This document shows positions 61,495 through 64,000 of a stretch of DNA of 64,000 bases, piece by piece. Made by a program: the position numbers and the translations under genes. Within the stretch, counting starts at the first letter, position 1. Every line of letters begins with the position of its first letter. The stretch lies in NCBI RefSeq assembly GCF_023195775.1, contig NZ_CP096205.1, forward strand, positions 3,741,001 to 3,805,000, in the 5' to 3' direction. The DNA is from Flavobacterium azooxidireducens. Lineage in GTDB: Bacteria > Bacteroidota > Bacteroidia > Flavobacteriales > Flavobacteriaceae. Below the pieces are notes generated by a model. It made no database searches and was not told the DNA's origin. It was given only the letters and a program-made list of their open reading frames with translations.

Positions 61495-62442
61495 ATGGAA
61501 AAATTACGCATCGTTTTTATGGGAACACCCGATTTTGCGGTTGGAATTTTAGACACAATCTTATCTAACAATTATAATGTTGTTGGCGTAATCACTGCTC
61601 CCGATAAACCCGCCGGAAGAGGTCAGAAAATAAACACTTCTGCCGTAAAAGACTATGCTTTGGAAAAAGGAGTAAAAATTCTACAACCAACCAATTTAAA
61701 AGACGAAGCTTTTTTAAGCGAATTAAAAAGTCTTGATGCCAATTGTCAAGTGGTTGTTGCTTTTAGAATGTTGCCGGAAGTAGTTTGGAAAATGCCAAAA
61801 TTTGGAACTTTCAATTTACATGCTTCCCTCCTACCAAATTACAGAGGAGCTGCTCCTATTAATTGGGCAATTATTAATGGTGAAACCAAAACCGGAGTAA
61901 CCACTTTTTTTATTGATGATAAAATTGATACCGGAGCCATTATCCATTCAGCCGAAACGCCAATTGAACCAACTGAAAATGTGGGTCAATTACACGATAG
62001 ATTAATGATTTTAGGTAGTACAACTGTTATTGAAACATTGAAAGCTATTGAAAACGGAACGGTGCAAACAACTTTACAAACCGATTCACCCGAAATAAAA
62101 ACAGCTTATAAACTCAACCGAGACAATTGTAAAATTGACTGGACAAAATCCGGAGAAGAAATTTTTAATCTAATTCGAGGTTTGAGTCCGTATCCGGTAG
62201 CTTGGAACTTAATACAAGACGGAGAACAAGAATGGAACGTAAAAATCTATGAAGCTTCTTTTGAAAAAGAAAATCATTCTCTTGCAATAGGAACTATTGT
62301 TTCTACCAAAAAAGAAATGAAAATCGCTGTATCGGATGGTTTTATTCACATTTTATCTATTCAATTCCCCGGAAAAAAGAAAATGACTGTTCAGGAATTG
62401 CTTAATGGAATGAAATTTTCTTCCACTGCAATGGCTCTTTAG
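61495..62442 (+). CDS. fmt: Methionyl-tRNA formyltransferase
   Basis: Fmt (315 aa) formylates initiator Met-tRNA. RIVFMGTPDFAVGILD starts the protein, the catalytic NLHASLLPNYRGAAPI and DDKIDTG are intact, and the C-terminal OB-like domain is present. It follows recQ by 1 bp. No def gene is adjacent. Confidence 0.96.
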   Translation: MEKLRIVFMGTPDFAVGILDTILSNNYNVVGVITAPDKPAGRGQKINTSAVKDYALEKGVKILQPTNLKDEAFLSELKSLDANCQVVVAFRMLPEVVWKMPKFGTFNLHASLLPNYRGAAPINWAIINGETKTGVTTFFIDDKIDTGAIIHSAETPIEPTENVGQLHDRLMILGSTTVIETLKAIENGTVQTTLQTDSPEIKTAYKLNRDNCKIDWTKSGEEIFNLIRGLSPYPVAWNLIQDGEQEWNVKIYEASFEKENHSLAIGTIVSTKKEMKIAVSDGFIHILSIQFPGKKKMTVQELLNGMKFSSTAMAL

Positions 62443-62491
62443 GTACTGAAAACACTCAAAAAAGGGTAAAATACCGACGAATAACATAGCT

Positions 62492-62521
62492 TTATCAACA
62501 ATACAGCCCAAGTTATCAACA
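62492..62521 (+). promoter_or_regulatory. Two DnaA-box-like sites upstream of HU
   Basis: TTATCAACA occurs at 62492-62500 and 62513-62521, 21 bp or two helical turns apart. It differs by one base from the DnaA box TTATCCACA. Two copies of ACGAAAAC follow. No origin-type AT-rich unwinding block is evident. Confidence 0.4.
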
Positions 62522-62547
62522 AATGCGACGAAAACTCACGAAAACAC

Positions 62548-62577
62548 TTGTATAGTAAGGAAATCCTATTAAATTTG
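62548..62577 (+). promoter_or_regulatory. Promoter of the HU gene
   Basis: TTG (62548-62550), 19 bp, then TAAATTTG (62570-62577) match the consensus. The leader to ATG 62622 is about 40 nt. Confidence 0.8.
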
Positions 62578-62621
62578 TTTTAATTAACTTTATGTTTAAC
62601 CAACAATTAATAACTATTATT

Positions 62622-62894
62622 ATGAACAAATCAGAATTAATCGATGCTATTGCTGCAGACGCAGGTATCACTAAAGCAGCTGCTAAATTAGCTTTAGAAT
62701 CATTTTTAGGAAACGTAGGTGCTACTTTGAAAAAAGGTGGAAGAGTTTCTTTAGTAGGTTTCGGATCATGGTCAGTTTCTAAAAGAGCTGCAAGAGATGG
62801 TAGAAACCCACAAACAGGAAAAACTATCAAAATTGCTGCTAAGAATGTTGTTAAATTCAAAGCTGGTGCTGAATTAGAAGGTACTGTAAACTAG
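62622..62894 (+). CDS. HU family DNA-binding protein
   Basis: This 90-aa protein is a standard HU/IHF fold (MNKSELIDAIAADAGITKAA), with the DNA-embracing arm around GFGSWSVSKRAARDGRNPQTGKT. It compacts and bends DNA. I chose ATG 62622; an in-frame ATG ten codons upstream lies in the leader. It stands alone between a consensus promoter and a terminator, and DnaA-box-like sites lie upstream. Confidence 0.95.
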   Translation: MNKSELIDAIAADAGITKAAAKLALESFLGNVGATLKKGGRVSLVGFGSWSVSKRAARDGRNPQTGKTIKIAAKNVVKFKAGAELEGTVN

Positions 62895-62915
62895 TCTAAT
62901 TGATTTGATATAAAG

Positions 62916-62948
62916 AAAAGTCTTCCATTTTGGGAGACTTTTTTTTAT
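62916..62948 (+). terminator. Terminator of the HU gene
   Basis: AAGTCTTCC pairs with GGGAGACTT (one T-G pair) and a T-run follows. Confidence 0.85.
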
Positions 62949-63015
62949 AGTTTTTCTTGAAATATTTGGATAATTAAAAATAAATTTGTTAAATTTAACT
63001 AAAAATTGCAAGGAT

Positions 63016-63576
63016 ATGATTTCAGAAAAACTCAAAAAAGGTCATTTACTCATTGCAGAACCATCTATTTTAGGTGATTTATCATTTAATAGGTCTGTTA
63101 TTTTATTGGCTGATCACAACGATGAAGGTTCGGTTGGATTTATTCTTAACAAACCGTTAGAATACACTTTAATGGATTTGGTTCCTGAAATTGAATCGTC
63201 TTTTACAATATACAACGGAGGTCCGGTTGAACAAGATAATTTATATTTTATTCATAGCATTCCTGATTTAATTCCAGATAGCATTGAAATTTCGAACGGA
63301 ATTTATTGGGGCGGTGATTTTGAAAAAACCCGTGATTTGATTAATAGTGGAGAAATCAACAAAGATAATATTCGCTTTTTCTTAGGATACACCGGTTGGG
63401 ATGCCAATCAATTGGAAACTGAAATGAATTCTAATTCATGGATTTTAATTGAAAACAGTTACAAACAAAACATTCTTCAAAAGTCATCTTCCAATTTTTG
63501 GAAAGAAAAAATCATGGAATTAGGTGGAGAATACCTAATTTGGTCAAACGCACCGGAAAATCCGATGTTGAATTAA
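63016..63576 (+). CDS. YqgE/AlgH family protein
   Basis: This 186-aa protein is the YqgE fold (KGHLLIAEPSILGDLSFNRS, GSVGFILNKPLE, YNGGPVEQDNLYFIHS, FLGYTGWDANQLE). The molecular role is unclear. ATG 63016 has a close AAGGA ribosome site. The frame is open further upstream without similarity. Its stop overlaps the stop of the converging aminotransferase gene by 4 bp. Confidence 0.92.
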   Translation: MISEKLKKGHLLIAEPSILGDLSFNRSVILLADHNDEGSVGFILNKPLEYTLMDLVPEIESSFTIYNGGPVEQDNLYFIHSIPDLIPDSIEISNGIYWGGDFEKTRDLINSGEINKDNIRFFLGYTGWDANQLETEMNSNSWILIENSYKQNILQKSSSNFWKEKIMELGGEYLIWSNAPENPMLN

Positions 63577-64000
63577 TTGATTTCTGCTAACTGATTTACT
63601 TTTTCCAATAAAATTTTGGACCAGTTTATTGCAAATTCTTTTTTGCGGTATTTTGTGATGGGTTGAATTCCTTGAATCATATTGGTAATAAAAAGCTCGT
63701 CTGCTTTTTGCAAATCAAAAGGAGAAATTTGTTCTTCTGAAACTTCTAATCCTTCTACTTTTTTTGCTAAAGCTAAAACTTGTTTTCGCATGATTCCGTT
63801 CAAGCATCCTTCAGAAAGTGGTGGAGTAATCAATCGGTTTCCGGCAATCATAAAAAAATTACCATTCAAAGCTTCTACTACATTTTTTTCTTCATTGAGT
63901 AAAAGACAATTTTGATAACCATTTTCATCAGCAAAAATACTTCCTACTGTGTTGATTAATCTATTGGTAGATTTGATTGTTGAAAGTAATTGTTTTGTAA
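63573..64000 (-). CDS. Class IV aminotransferase (5' part beyond window)
   Basis: The open frame continues without a stop or a clear start to the window edge, so only the last 141 codons are present. ENGYQNCLLLNEEKNVVEAL, LITPPLSEGCLNGIMRKQVL and ELFITNMIQGIQPI are typical of the PLP fold-type IV enzymes: branched-chain aminotransferase, D-amino acid aminotransferase or aminodeoxychorismate lyase. SEGCLNGIMR is closest to the PabC-like group, but the catalytic Lys lies beyond the edge. Confidence 0.85.
   Translation of the reverse strand, partial: TKQLLSTIKSTNRLINTVGSIFADENGYQNCLLLNEEKNVVEALNGNFFMIAGNRLITPPLSEGCLNGIMRKQVLALAKKVEGLEVSEEQISPFDLQKADELFITNMIQGIQPITKYRKKEFAINWSKILLEKVNQLAEIN

Noticed and set aside
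62443..62621. Replication origin upstream of HU
   Set aside because: Only two DnaA-box-like sites and no dnaA, dnaN or gidA genes in the window; better read as a regulatory region.

Overview
The window looks like chromosomal DNA of a Flavobacterium-like member of the Flavobacteriaceae. The DNA is very AT-rich. Several promoters follow the Bacteroidetes pattern TTG-N17-20-TAnnTTTG. Genes are packed in short runs, often joined by TAATG stop/start overlaps. The gene content also fits: bacillithiol synthesis (bshA), a RibB with a dead GTP cyclohydrolase half, an ABC-F protein with a degenerate second P-loop, MurA with Asp in place of the fosfomycin-target Cys, and proteins opening with VGINTTAPKSTLDV or IPKPCSENW. 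Nothing points to a plasmid or an intact prophage. The only clear mobile DNA is a decayed IS1182-type transposase.

Layout. 0-5 kb: a cut lipoprotein, bshA, and a divergent Lrp regulator / Cys-Met-type PLP lyase pair with repeated operator-like boxes between them, then an NhaC antiporter. 5-7.5 kb: peroxide defence (ahpC, a thioredoxin, a DUF6952-like protein, tpx), then dgkA. 7.5-13.3 kb: ftsK, lolA, an LptF/LptG permease and ribB, apparently one transcription unit. 13.3-15.3 kb: tRNA-Ser(TGA), a dead transposase, the tail of a broken gene, apt and tRNA-Arg(ACG) with a partial copy of its 3' end downstream. 15.3-23.3 kb, mostly minus strand: AbgT transporter, universal stress protein, RNase Z, pyrB, pyrR, ABC-F. 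23.4-32.7 kb: a TlpA-like lipoprotein without CxxC, fsa, an SDR, OsmC, two LysM proteins, guaA and a porin. 32.7-42.5 kb: prmA, clpS, a sterol-desaturase-like protein, YhhN, an HMA protein, a large membrane-bound LuxR-type regulator, a YeeE/YedE pair, kdsA and envelope proteins. 42.5-48.6 kb: a two-component system surrounded by three genes for exported proteins. 48.6-54.5 kb: small membrane proteins, a wHTH regulator and creD. 54.7-64 kb: a frameshifted hydrolase, a class A beta-lactamase, murA, DUF4290 and DUF493 proteins, an AAA ATPase, recQ, fmt, HU, yqgE and a cut class IV aminotransferase.

The most interesting observation is at 42.5-48.0 kb. Three genes for exported proteins of unknown function each carry a TCACmCAAAAGnnTGA element, a 6-4-6 imperfect inverted repeat. 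In each case it starts exactly 38 bp before a TAnnTTTG-like -7 box, and no consensus -33 box was identified. The three genes flank a TPR histidine kinase and its NarL/LuxR-type response regulator. This suggests a compact, undescribed regulon in which the response regulator activates secreted proteins, one with a phage-tail-collar-like fold and HxH motifs.

Second themes are intergenic arrays of short degenerate repeats that turn into their own reverse complement and so can fold into hairpins, and a structured dispersed element after the universal stress gene. There are also several enzymes with altered catalytic motifs. All functions are read from sequence patterns and memory of protein families; no search was run.
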